Source: Oopsacas minuta (lineage: Eukaryota > Porifera > Hexactinellida > Lyssacinosida > Leucopsacidae). From it: a stretch of 64,000 nt of DNA. Location of the stretch: assembly GCA_024704765.1 (NCBI GenBank), contig JAKMXF010000210.1:620001-684000 (forward strand). Direction: 5' to 3'. Below, in pieces: positions 43,301-52,981 of this stretch. Under the pieces are notes generated by a model. The model was not told where the DNA came from, ran no database searches, and saw only the letters and a list, made by a program, of their open reading frames with translations. Within the stretch, counting starts at the first letter, position 1. Each line of letters begins with the position of its first letter. A program made the translations under genes and the position numbers.

Positions 43301-44798
43301 TAATTTTATGACTGTACACAACTATATTGTTACAAGACAACATTGAAAAGAATAACTACACTATTGTGTTATATCATAAACAATACACACTACAGAGTTT
43401 AGTATATTGTTTGTTCTACAGCCACGGAGTAGAGAGATGTCTCATGATTCCGATTCAAATTCCCCGAAACGATTGAAGATTTCAATCTCCTTAGATAAGA
43501 TTGCAATACTTGACAAGGTCAAGCCTCTAATTGTTAGCTTCCCTAGAGTGAAAATCTCTCTCCCTGGAGATAAGCCCCCTGAGAGTAGCAAGCAGATGGC
43601 ACGTGTTCAACCTATCCAGAGACTTCCTGACTCTGGAAAGGATATGTCTATTCCTCCAACTTATAGCTGTCCACATAGGTAACTAATGAACATACTAAGC
43701 ACATAACCTCTTTATTTATTTAAGTTATATCAAATATTTGTATCTTGTATTACAAACATATAAAGATGCTAATCTTATTCTATATAGAGTAGCAGAAGTA
43801 CAGCCTCAGAAAAAGATACCTCACAAAGGTGCTCGAAACATGATCAATTCTCCAGATATGTCCTGGCACATGGATGCCTGCTATGAACCCCCTGTCTCTA
43901 GTACTATGATCCCACCCACTCAAAGCTCTGCTGATGACAGATGGGGTACCAGCAGTCACACTGGCGTATCGTATCCCTCTAAAATAGCACGTCCCTCTAC
44001 CTCTCATGACTATCTCACGGTTAGTATTACGATTATATTCACCAGATTTGTTGTTTTAGCTAGATACTTTTTAGGAGGCTAAAGGTCTGAAACATCAAGC
44101 AGACCATTTCAAATGTAGCTACAAGAAAGCGCTATTCTACTGTGAAGCAGCACTCAGCTTCATGCTATACGGAGATCAGCTGGAGGACAAGACTGAGGCT
44201 ATTCCTACTTACTCAGATACATTTGATCTGCTAGAGTTTGTATTGAGACCTGCTAGCAGTAGCGGGGGTGGACTAGGATTCTCTAGCTCTAAACAAAGTC
44301 CTCAGCTGATTACTATCTGTATGAGATGTCAAGCAGTTATTCTCAATAGAATATTCGTTATTAAGCAGGATTCATTAAGGAGCACACACAAGGAGCTACA
44401 CGAGTTCTTTAGCGTTTATAAATCGGACACCAAAGCTAAGACCCCTCTGTCAAACAAATCTCCATATGCCTCTTCCTGGTCTCCCACTAACATGGTACAA
44501 GTTCCCCAGAAGATCGCTACTATGAACTCGGACTATCTCCAGGTAATTATTGACTATATAGATAACTACCATGCTGATGTGCTAGTGTAATTTATCCTGC
44601 TTTATTCAGGTTCTGGAGTATCAATTCAATAGCTTAGAGTTATGGAACAAATCACAACTATACGAAGACGATGTACTTCCATTTATTCAAAGCCTCAACA
44701 ACTCTGTTGGCAAATCAGTAGAGATTTACAGCTCCATTAAAGATATTACGACTTGGTGTAAAACCGGTTTACATTGGTTAAGGAAAGATCAGACGTGA
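40338..44798 (+). CDS. AF4/FMR2-family transcription elongation scaffold, ten exons
   Basis: AF4/FMR2 proteins (AFF1-4, fly Lilliputian) scaffold the super elongation complex around P-TEFb. Exons 40338-40536, 40598-40675, 41482-42171, 42235-42485, 42568-42809, 43039-43147, 43422-43678, 43788-44019, 44075-44542 and 44610-44798 join in frame to 904 aa. The N-terminus has FSEPRSTQHSDPLNLKISELL and a SLFGIEPL patch resembling the P-TEFb/partner-binding region. The middle is disordered, Pro/Ser/Lys-rich, with acidic Ser clusters (SSDSEDSSDSDSEHEH). The C-terminal homology domain, at about 685-900, is the best evidence (EAKGLKHQADHFKCSYKKAL, EAALSFMLYGDQLE, ICMRCQAVILNRIF). It is half to two-thirds of vertebrate length. 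Intron 2 is 806 bp, far longer than the typical 55-80 bp. Confidence 0.86.
40676..41481 (+). other. Long intron 2 of the AF4/FMR2-family gene
   Basis: An 806-bp intron with GTACCT donor and TTATTCTTAG acceptor, AT-rich. It has no ORF of coding character and no RNA gene that I can recognise. Typical introns in the window are 50-75 bp, so it may hold regulatory sequence. Confidence 0.65.
42511..42534 (+). repeat. (GA)n microsatellite in an intron
   Basis: A run of about eleven GA units inside the intron at 42486-42567 of the AF4/FMR2-family gene. Confidence 0.9.
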
Positions 44799-45354
44799 CT
44801 TGTGATGTGACTGTGTACATATCCTTATTTTTAAAGCATCCTATTACAACCCTAACCTCTTTTGACGCTTTTAAATATATCAACTCGCTCCAGATATTGT
44901 ATATTAATTGACCTGCCTAATTTTACTATTTTTACTCATCACTCATGAATCTTCCTCGCCCAATCAATAGCCCTTATTAATAAATATCGCATTTGTCGCA
45001 CTCTATATGCTGGCATAGAATATATATATATATTGTATATTACAATTCTTGTGAACGCAAGAACATTTAGAAATCCTCTTGTTATTCTTATCATTATTAA
45101 TTATTTAGAAATACACCTTGTTTCAATTATTTGTTATATCGTAAGGGGTGGGACATGGTTCATGAGTACCTCTATTGAGACTTTACATTATACCCATGAT
45201 GACCATACATGGTGAACTATAAGCATTATCAGCGATTATATTATGGGAAATTGAGGGGATTTGTATCTCCTTACAAGGCATTAATTATTCTATAATTACA
45301 ATTAGCAATTAGTAATCATAATCACAACTTTATAACATCTAACAGATATTTATC
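44799..45354. other. Spacer between the AF4/FMR2-family and TM2 genes
   Basis: 556 AT-rich bases including a short (AT)n run near 45007-45025. A 60-codon open frame within it lacks any recognisable feature and is not called. No RNA gene was seen. Confidence 0.5.
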
Positions 45355-45957
45355 ATGCGATATTATTTGCTACTATGCTTGCTATGTGTACTGACCTATC
45401 GAGTCTTATCACATTCGTGTAATTCTGCTCAACAATGTACAGCTACATCCTTAGTACAAAACAGCTTTCTTGTTCAATGTATTGATAATCAATGCGTTTG
45501 CGAGAGCGATTGTTTCTTCTATGATTTTTATGTTAGAGGCAACATAACAGACACTTGTATCATAAATTCAGTCTGCTACTCATATTCCTCAGAGAATGAT
45601 ACCTGTTATCTTATCACTAAGTCTGCTAACAGTGCTGTCATATACGCACTATTCCTCGGCTATGTGGGTGGTGCTAACTATTATATAGGTCGTTATGATC
45701 AAGCAATAATACAAACTATATTATTTCTTATTTTAGTCCCATTCTCTCTACTGTTATGTGCTCTTAACGTTTATTGTTGTAGAGGTCACAAACGAAGATC
45801 CTCTTTAACTATTCGTTGGTTTATCTGTAATTGTATCGGGGTAGTTATTGTTGTGCTACTGAGTGTAGTACTGTTCATTTGGTGGATTGTGGATATATTT
45901 CTGTTTGCTAACAATATGAAGCTGGACGGCAATCAATGCTCTCTCTCAGTCAGCTGA
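45355..45957 (+). CDS. TM2-type membrane protein with Cys-rich ectodomain
   Basis: A single exon encodes 200 aa. Residues 1-19 are a signal peptide (YYLLLCLLCVLTYRVLS). A short Cys-rich segment at 20-85 (about nine Cys, several N-glycosylation sites such as NIT and NDT) precedes a TM2-like domain at about 95-190: a helix with GYVGGANYYIGRYDQA (compare the G-G-x-H-x-F-Y-L-G-R pattern of TM2), a second helix, then WWIVDIFLFANN and the DGNQCSL ending. A third helix between them is an extension. Human TM2D proteins have a comparable signal peptide plus TM2 plan. Function is unknown. The ATG follows ATCTAACAG by nine bases. Confidence 0.75.
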   Translation: MRYYLLLCLLCVLTYRVLSHSCNSAQQCTATSLVQNSFLVQCIDNQCVCESDCFFYDFYVRGNITDTCIINSVCYSYSSENDTCYLITKSANSAVIYALFLGYVGGANYYIGRYDQAIIQTILFLILVPFSLLLCALNVYCCRGHKRRSSLTIRWFICNCIGVVIVVLLSVVLFIWWIVDIFLFANNMKLDGNQCSLSVS

Positions 45958-46212
45958 GAGCCCTGTTATTTTTGAAGCAACTCTAGTAATATTTGTGATA
46001 ATACGTATATATTGTTTTGCTCTGTAATTATACAGTATTAGTAGCAGCGGAATAAGAAGCCATAATTAATAGTATCACTATATAACTTGCTATGTCATTT
46101 GCTTAGTCATTTTGCTGACTGTAATAATAATAATACATCAAAGGAAGCTGTATATAATTATAACATATAGAGGAAATTTATGGCATAATATTATATCCGT
46201 CAATAGCTTGAC

Positions 46213-46794
46213 ATGTCAATTGACACATCTCCTAACCTTATGACAGAATCAGCATCTACTCAACCTCCAGAAGATGCCGCTACCTTAGAGATCAAACAGA
46301 AGATGTTGTCAAACTTCTCAGTGTTTGATCACGAGAATACCAAGACTGTAGATGTTAGTGAGGTGAGGGCTATCGTAGCCTCTCTGGAGCTGTACCCCAC
46401 TCAGACAGAGCTACACGATCTGATAACTGAGATGGAGGAGGAGGAACCTACTGGTTACATACGGTATGATAGGTTTGAACCAGTAAGTGCATTAGCCATA
46501 TAAATGATTGGGTAATATACTTATAGTGTATTATAGGTAGTGTTTAAAGCTGTAGCAGAGAAGCGCTACTCTCCTGCTAGCGAGGAGATCTTATTGAAAG
46601 CATTCGAGACTCTAGACAGAGATAACAGAGGATATCTAACACCTGAGGATATTGAGGCTTACTTCACTGAGGGGGAAGATTCATTTTCTAAAGAAGAATT
46701 AGATGAGTTCTTACACTCAGCAATAGATCCTAATACTGGGAATATTAACTACAGAGATTTTGTACAATCAATGCTAGAACAGGATTCTAACTAA
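46213..46794 (+). CDS. EFCAB2: Dynein regulatory complex subunit 8 (EFCAB2), two exons
   Basis: DRC8 is a calmodulin-like subunit of the nexin-dynein regulatory complex of motile cilia. Exons 46213-46482 and 46537-46794 (intron 54 bp, phase 0) join to 175 aa. Matching segments include FSVFDHENTKTVDVSEV, LHDLITEMEEEEPTGYIRYD, LLKAFETLDRDNRGYLTPED and AIDPNTGNINYRDFVQSML. The third EF loop (DRDNRGYLTPED) keeps most calcium ligands, while the first (DHENTKTVDVSE) is degenerate. The start ATG is six bases behind a TCAATAG site. It implies flagellated cells in the organism. Confidence 0.93.
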
Positions 46795-46895
46795 CAGCCT
46801 AATCACTCAGTATATTACTATTAATAACTACACAATGTATAACCTTATTACTAAATGTTATTATGATATTCGTTAGCTGATTGAAATGCTTTAGA

Positions 46896-49800
46896 ATGGA
46901 TGATAAATCTCGGAGTGATAATAAGAACGATAACTTTAAAGTGGGTCTACGAGTTAGACCCCCTCTAACCAAGGAGTCCAATAGCAAAAGATGTGTGCAT
47001 CTGGAGCATGGAGGTGTGTCTGTATTCAGAGGGAACCTGGGATTAGACCTGAGAGGCAGGTCTCCTCAAGCTCTCATTGACGTCACTGACTTAGCAAATC
47101 TACAACCTGACCCTAAGCCTCAGACATTCTTCTATGATAGTTTGTTTGATATAACAGCATTACAGGTATAATAACCGCTATATTATAGCTATACTAGTGT
47201 TATCTATTATTAATTGTAGGAAGAAGTGTATGATACTTGTGCTCAGCCTATTGTCCTATCAGTACTGGAGGGATACAATGGTAGTGTTATAGCATACGGA
47301 CAGACTGGTACTGGTAAGACACACACGATAGAAGGGACATATAGTGAGGAGGGGAGAGGCCTGATCCCTAGGTGTTCTGAGGAGATATTTCATTTTATTC
47401 AGAATAAAGCTGACTCGGATTCTAAGTTCTTAGTAAGTTATCTAAACAAATAATAAAGAACAAACAATTCTATTATTTATTGGTGCTTTCAACTGGCTTC
47501 TTCTTGGCGGTGAGCAATACTCCCGCTACTATAACGAACACTGTAAATCCCTGAGCTGCTACACGGGCCCGCATCATCAAATTTGACTTTCTTTGATCAC
47601 CTTTAACGAACTGATATAATCCATAAGAAAGTGCTGCTACTGTCAGTCCACATCCCAGAGGTACGAAGGGGTTTTCCTTGAGTTTCCTCCAGAGCTTCTC
47701 TCTCCTGGTCTCGGGTCCTGAGTAGATATATTCAGACAGCTGATCAGCAGTTATCTTATCTGAACTCATAGCTAAATAATAAATAGAAATTAGTTTATCA
47801 ACCATAGATAAGAACTATAAATTATAGGTACGGGTCTCCTTCTTGGAAATTTATAACGAGCGTCTATTTGACCTACTGGATCCATCTCATGAAAAGCTAC
47901 GAGTACGCGAGGACGGCTCCAGCTGTACGTTTGTAGAGGGACTGAGTGAACACGTGGTTAAAGGGACCATGGATGTGAACAGACTTCTCAGGAAGGGATC
48001 AACAGCTCGTATAACAGATGGTTCTAAAATGAACAAAGAGAGTAGTCGCAGTCATGCTGTATTCACAATAGTGATAGAGCGATCTGGCGGATCATACAGG
48101 AGTAGAGTAACTATTGGGAAATTACGCTTGGTTGATTTAGCTGGCTCTGAGAGGTGAGAATTGCCGCGAAATAACGCATAGTAATTCAGTTAATTCCCTC
48201 CTAATAGATTTGATATAGAAGCAAAAGACAAACATTTAACAGAGACTAAGAACATCAATACATCTCTCACAACATTCGGTAAAGTAGTTCTAGCCCTGAC
48301 TAGCTCTGGATATCACTCCTACATACCGTACAGAGACAGTAAGCTGACTAGGATCCTACAGGACTCCCTGGGTGGTAACAGCAAGGCCTTCTTAGTATGT
48401 ACAGTCAGTCCTATGACAGATTGCTATCTGGAGACCTTAAGTACTCTAAAATTCGCTCAGCGAGCTAAACATATACAGAATAAAGCTATTGTGAATCAGG
48501 ACTTTACGAAGAAGGCAATGCTCTCTGCCTACGAGAAGGAGATAGCTCGTCTACACAAGGAACTGATCGAGAGCAGAGAGGGATGGGTATCTGCTGGGGA
48601 GTTAGAGAGAGTTAAAGAGGAGAAAGAGAGAGTTGAGTTAGAAAGAGAGGAGGTTATGCATATGCTGGCTAGACAGAACGAGCAGAGTAATCTGAAGGAA
48701 GATGAGAGAGAGAGTCTTGAGAAAAAGATACAGGAATTAGAGCTTCTTGTACTTAAGGTAATATATATCATATAATATAATATATTATTAGTTAAATATT
48801 CTTGTTCAGGGTGGTGATAAGTCTAAAGGGTCGTTAATAACTCCTGAAAGAGAGCTAGTCGATCAGAGACAAGCTCTAGAAGCAGAAAGGAAGAGATTAG
48901 AGGACGAGAGGATAGCATTTAAGCAAGAGAAAGATTCTTTCTTGAGAGCAAGAACAGCTCCTGACGGACAGACGGGATCTGATGAGGAAAATACCGACAT
49001 GACGTCACCATATCGTCGACGTGCTGGCAGTATAAGTTCATCAATCAGTTCATTACGTACTGGTCAGAACACACCAATTATGAGACAGTCTAGATGGTCT
49101 CAAAACTACGCGTCTATGTATCCAGCTGGTCCTGTAATAGGTAGGAGTCACCAAGGATGGGTAGGATATCCTGTAAGTTATCATTAATGCTTATACATTA
49201 CTCATTCTATTGATTATTAACTTTATAGCAGCAAAGAAGCTCTGTAACAGCTCTCTTAGACGCATCGTACAGGAAGTCTCTTATCACATACGTCACTGCT
49301 CTGGCTAATCCTAAGACAGGAATTCCGTGTAAACAGTTCGATAATGGTTTGTCTGTGTTCTCAGGCAGTCATGCAGTCAAATGGTTCATGGATAATATGG
49401 ATGGAGTAGGTAGTGTAAATGCTGCTGCTGACGTAGGACAGAAGTTAATGAATCTACAGGTAATATCCCTGTTCCATTAATTCATAAATAATTATTACTT
49501 ATAACAATTGTATAGGTGTTTATTAGCATGGACGGGACTCTACACTTCCTTCCTTCAGACACCAATTACTACAGATTCTCTCCTGAGTATATTCCTATTC
49601 ATTCATCCTATCCTAGCAGAGAGAGTATACACTCAATAGACAGACCTATCTCCTCAGCTGTTCCTTCTATCAGGTCTAATAAATCCAGGAGCTTATCACC
49701 TGAATCCTATCCTCTGTCAAATATGACATCTGACAACCTATCAACTAACACATACAGTCTCTTGTCTGATACGTCTTCTATTAGTAGTTACTCCTCCATG

Positions 49801-52164
49801 TCCTCAGCTACCAGGATACCTCTAATTGACAGACTGGGTTGGTCTAGTGCCTCTCTTCTACACATGACAGCTTCTCAAGTAAGTACTCTCCTCTATTGGA
49901 TATATACTAATTGTTATATCTATATGTGTGTAGGGTAACCGGAGTCTCTTAAAGAGGTTAGTAGCTACACAGAACGTGAATGAGCTGGATACAGAGAACA
50001 GATCTGCTCTTATGTATGCTTGTGTGGGAGATCAGCTAAAGGCTGCTGAGATATTAATTAAGAAAGGAGCTAATACTAACTTAGTAGATAAGGCAGGTAA
50101 CTCTGCTCTAATCTATGCTGTACAGTTCGGGAGAGATCAGGTTTGTTATTCTGTTTGATGCTCCAAATATTCTTTATAGCTTGTATTAGCTAGTTAAACT
50201 ATTATTGAAGTCATCAGCTGATTCATCTCTCAAGAATAAAGAGGGGAAGAATGCTATTCACATATGTGCAGAGATAGAAGAGAGTCTCAGATGTTTGGAG
50301 TTCTTATGCAAGTAATTATTATTCAGACATATAACTTGTAATAGTCATTCTATACATATCATATATGTATTCTACAGACATTCTAGTGTAAATAGAGCTG
50401 TTAACGAGAGAGACGGTCGTATGCAGTCTCCTCTACATATCAGTGTATTTGCTAACCTCCCTCAACACACCAGGATGCTACTAGTAGCTAGAGCTAAGCT
50501 GTGTATCAGTGATGCTGAGGGTAGGACCCCTCTACACTATGCTATTACAGCTAATTCTCTAATATGTCTTCAAATCATACTAGAGGTTGTTAATAATATT
50601 ATAACTAGTAATTACATTCTCTTTGAATCTGGTTTCTCTATTGAATTTCAGAGTATTCTCATAACATGCATGTTACCTACGTAATAGACATAATTATATT
50701 AATAATCAGTTCAGAGCACTTAGAGGAGTCCAAGTTGTCGGATAGCCTTGAACTGGTCTGGAATCTCCATGAGGGCGTGGAGTGCAAAGTTCACTTCAGG
50801 GAAGTCTTGACCCTGAGTGACCTTGTGGAAGTTCACAAATTGGAAATTATCAAAAGTTCTCTCTTTAATTCTGTCATCAAAATCCTCCATCGTATCCCAT
50901 GGTCCATCTCCTACTCCTACCATAACTATAGATAGCGGATACTTAGAAGCTCGTATTATTGCCGCGATAGTGTCTGCTTCATTTGTTACTTGTCCGTCCG
51001 CTATAATCACCAGGATATGATATGACGTCATACTCCTAACTATCTCTATTGCTTTGTCAATGAGAGGCGCAAAGTTGGTGGGACCAGAGAGGGTAATGTG
51101 TGGAGTAATCTGCTCGTAGATCTTCAAAGTGTCACTCACTCCGTTACACATTCCTCCATCTGTCTTGATGTTAAATACATTATTTCCTTTTGTTCTAGAA
51201 TCCCCGAAACCATAAACAGGTATCATATTATCGTCATCAAATGGTTCTAGCACTAATCCTAGAGTCCGTATAACTTTCTGATATGGGTTGAGGAGAGGAG
51301 GGACTAATGCGTGTAGAGAGTGTCCTCCAAAGGTCTGCTCCCCTTGTGTGTTGTTACTACGTGTATAGTCTATACCAAATATCAGCTGACTAGACTCTAA
51401 GCCCGCCTTACGCATGCTAGCTTGTAAATCCTCAAAACTTCTGTATTTGTCCTGGATCGTTAGAAGAGTGGGTGTAGATTGTTTAGGGGGTTGTTTCTTC
51501 TTCTTCTTGTTAGCAGTCACCAGATACACAATGAATAGAATTAATACGATTATCAGTAGTGTGTCCATGCTTGTATGCTGTAGAATATTTGTTATTATAC
51601 TTTAGAGTCTGATTGCTATTGTATAGTCACACACTCCTATATATTAACATGTTACAGTATGTGTTTATGCCTAATGTAGTAATTCAAGTCAGGATTATTG
51701 TCAATGATTGAATGTAGTAATTCAAGTCAGGAGTATAGTCAATGATTGAATGTAGTTTCGTCATTTATTTACTTAATAGTTAAATAGTTTGTACATTTAT
51801 TTGTTAGAATTGTGGAAGAGATGTAAATATTCCTGATACATCTGGGTGGTCTCCTCTACATCTTGCCTGTCATGACGGTACATCAGAATCTGTACAGCTG
51901 TTGATATCTTCCAAATATTGTGATGTCAATCTGTTAGACTTACACTCTGCTTCTCCTCTACACAATTGTGTGTTTGCTAATCGTCCTGACCTCATCAAGA
52001 AACTAATAGAGGCTGGAGCTAACCCTAACTGTCAGGACAAATCTAAGAGAGCTCCCTTACACTATGCCATAGAGAGGGGGTACACTGAATGTGCTCACAT
52101 GTTACAGAAGAGTAACACACCCCTCAAGGGCAAGACCCTGCTACACAACTTAAGAAATCTTTAG
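46896..52164 (+). CDS. Kinesin motor with DEP domain and ankyrin repeats, eleven exons
   Basis: Exons 46896-47165, 47220-47432, 47828-48153, 48208-48757, 48810-49172, 49229-49459, 49516-49878, 49934-50140, 50190-50311, 50378-50585 and 51808-52164 join in frame to 1069 aa. The N-terminal motor (about 8-365) has the P-loop GQTGTGKT, switch I NKESSRSH and switch II DLAGSER, then [18 protein letters not shown] charged coiled coil follows (about 380-540). A DEP domain lies at about 590-680 ([36 protein letters not shown]), usually a membrane or GPCR-pathway anchor. After a Ser-rich linker come about seven ankyrin repeats (775-1060; [36 protein letters not shown]). No family with this order is known to me. 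Two introns contain other genes on the opposite strand. The ATG is one base behind ATGCTTTAG. Confidence 0.88.
47473..47769 (-). CDS. HIG1-domain mitochondrial protein, nested in a kinesin intron
   Basis: A 98-aa protein with a HIG1 domain at about 25-90: [20 protein letters not shown], a short basic turn, then [20 protein letters not shown], giving two membrane helices. HIG1 proteins sit in the inner mitochondrial membrane and help assemble respiratory supercomplexes; length and sequence are nearest HIGD2A-like members. It lies wholly inside the 395-bp intron 47433-47827 of the kinesin gene on the other strand. An in-frame ATG at 47805 exists, but a TTTATTATTTAG site sits between it and the second ATG at 47769, two bases upstream of the latter, so I start there. 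Confidence 0.88.
   Translation of the reverse strand: MSSDKITADQLSEYIYSGPETRREKLWRKLKENPFVPLGCGLTVAALSYGLYQFVKGDQRKSNLMMRARVAAQGFTVFVIVAGVLLTAKKKPVESTNK
50720..51568 (-). CDS. Membrane-anchored copine-type vWA protein, nested in a kinesin intron
   Basis: The 282-aa single-exon product has an N-terminal hydrophobic anchor (about 3-20, [14 protein letters not shown]) followed by a Lys run, then a copine/RGLG-type von Willebrand A domain at about 45-265. The MIDAS motif is intact (GIDYTRSN, with D-x-T-x-S-N as in copines), and FGDSRT, the GPTNFAPLI segment and [12 protein letters not shown] fit the fold. Neither C2 domains (as in copines) nor a C-terminal RING (as in plant RGLG ligases) are present. 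It may bind ligand through a divalent metal at a membrane. The whole gene lies inside the 1222-bp kinesin intron 50586-51807, antisense. The ATG follows TATTCTACAG by nine bases. Confidence 0.85.
   Translation of the reverse strand: MDTLLIIVLILFIVYLVTANKKKKKQPPKQSTPTLLTIQDKYRSFEDLQASMRKAGLESSQLIFGIDYTRSNNTQGEQTFGGHSLHALVPPLLNPYQKVIRTLGLVLEPFDDDNMIPVYGFGDSRTKGNNVFNIKTDGGMCNGVSDTLKIYEQITPHITLSGPTNFAPLIDKAIEIVRSMTSYHILVIIADGQVTNEADTIAAIIRASKYPLSIVMVGVGDGPWDTMEDFDDRIKERTFDNFQFVNFHKVTQGQDFPEVNFALHALMEIPDQFKAIRQLGLL
51673..51756 (+). repeat. Two-copy 38-bp tandem direct repeat
   Basis: Unit one is 51673-51710 and unit two 51711-51748, nearly identical (a two-base difference inside the GGATTATTG / GGAGTATAG part), with eight bases of a third copy. 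It lies in the large kinesin intron about 100 bases upstream of the nested copine-type gene, so it could be part of its promoter or a simple minisatellite. Confidence 0.9.
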
Positions 52165-52355
52165 AATAGAAATCCTTTACAAGTATGTAGTATGTTTTAT
52201 TGACATATATTGTTTTTATGGTTTTTATCCATTTCTACTCATGAATAATTATTTCAGTTTAATATAAGAACATTATAACACTAAGTCATTATCCTATCAG
52301 CTTTAAACATACGCTCTGTAACGAACTCAAATCTTCTCGATGGTTTGAACTATAA

Positions 52356-52826
52356 CTATTCTGTTATTTGGTTGACGGAATCAGTGATCTTAACAATATC
52401 GTCTAGTATGATAGACATCGCTACAATTAGAGCTCCTATTGCTAGTAGTATCGTGATCAGGGAAGATACTATAGCAGTGTAGGAGATTATCTTTAATATC
52501 TTGGCCCAGTAATGTGTGTTCTCTGAGTCTTTTTTGTTTTCGCTTGATCGCACTAGAAATGCTGCAATGATAGAGAATATCCCCAGACAGGGACAAGCTA
52601 TACAAGCTGATATAGACAGTATCCATACCCAGGGACCAGCAGCTGCTCCCATCCCCACATCGTATAGGTTAGGTGGTAGCATCGTGGGTTGATCCATGGT
52701 AAGCACAACTCCCGGATACATAGCTGACTCTAGGTCAGGGTACTGTAAGGCTGGAGCTGAGGGTCCCGGTGAGGTGTGGTATTCTCCTTCATAGCCGAAA
52801 GCCTCTCTCTCTTTTTCTGTAGCCAT
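52356..52826 (-). CDS. CD225/dispanin-family membrane protein (copy 2)
   Basis: The 156-aa single-exon protein has a cytosolic Pro/Tyr-containing N-terminus (1-60) and a CD225 domain at about 65-150: PWVWILSISACIACPCLGIFSIIAAFLV (in two pieces), a basic loop with the family spacing (ENTHYWAKILKIISYT), then a second helix ending in ALIVAMSIIL. Cysteines in the first helix are likely palmitoylation sites. The family includes IFITM restriction factors, synapse differentiation proteins and PRRT2, and often affects membrane curvature or fusion. The ATG at 52826 is four bases behind TATTGTTAG; an upstream frame extension through the 3' region of the neighbour is not used. Confidence 0.78.
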   Translation of the reverse strand: MATEKEREAFGYEGEYHTSPGPSAPALQYPDLESAMYPGVVLTMDQPTMLPPNLYDVGMGAAAGPWVWILSISACIACPCLGIFSIIAAFLVRSSENKKDSENTHYWAKILKIISYTAIVSSLITILLAIGALIVAMSIILDDIVKITDSVNQITE

Positions 52827-52981
52827 TAAGCTAACAATAGGTAATGAATTGATTAAAGAATACATTGTGTGGCGGTAATACAGTGTATCCCTTAATCCCT
52901 TATATGTAGAGTTCTTGTGCAATCTCTCTTTAATTGAAATGAAACACATCGTAACAAGGGCATGAAGCTTACCTGTAATAC

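Noticed and set aside
45033-45215. 60-codon open frame in the spacer before the TM2 gene
   Set aside because: AT-rich Ile/Asn-biased translation, no domain and no acceptor-like site before the start; looks like chance.
47770-47805. Upstream ATG of the HIG1-domain gene
   Set aside because: A TTTATTATTTAG site lies between it and the second ATG, and the HIG1 similarity begins after the second.
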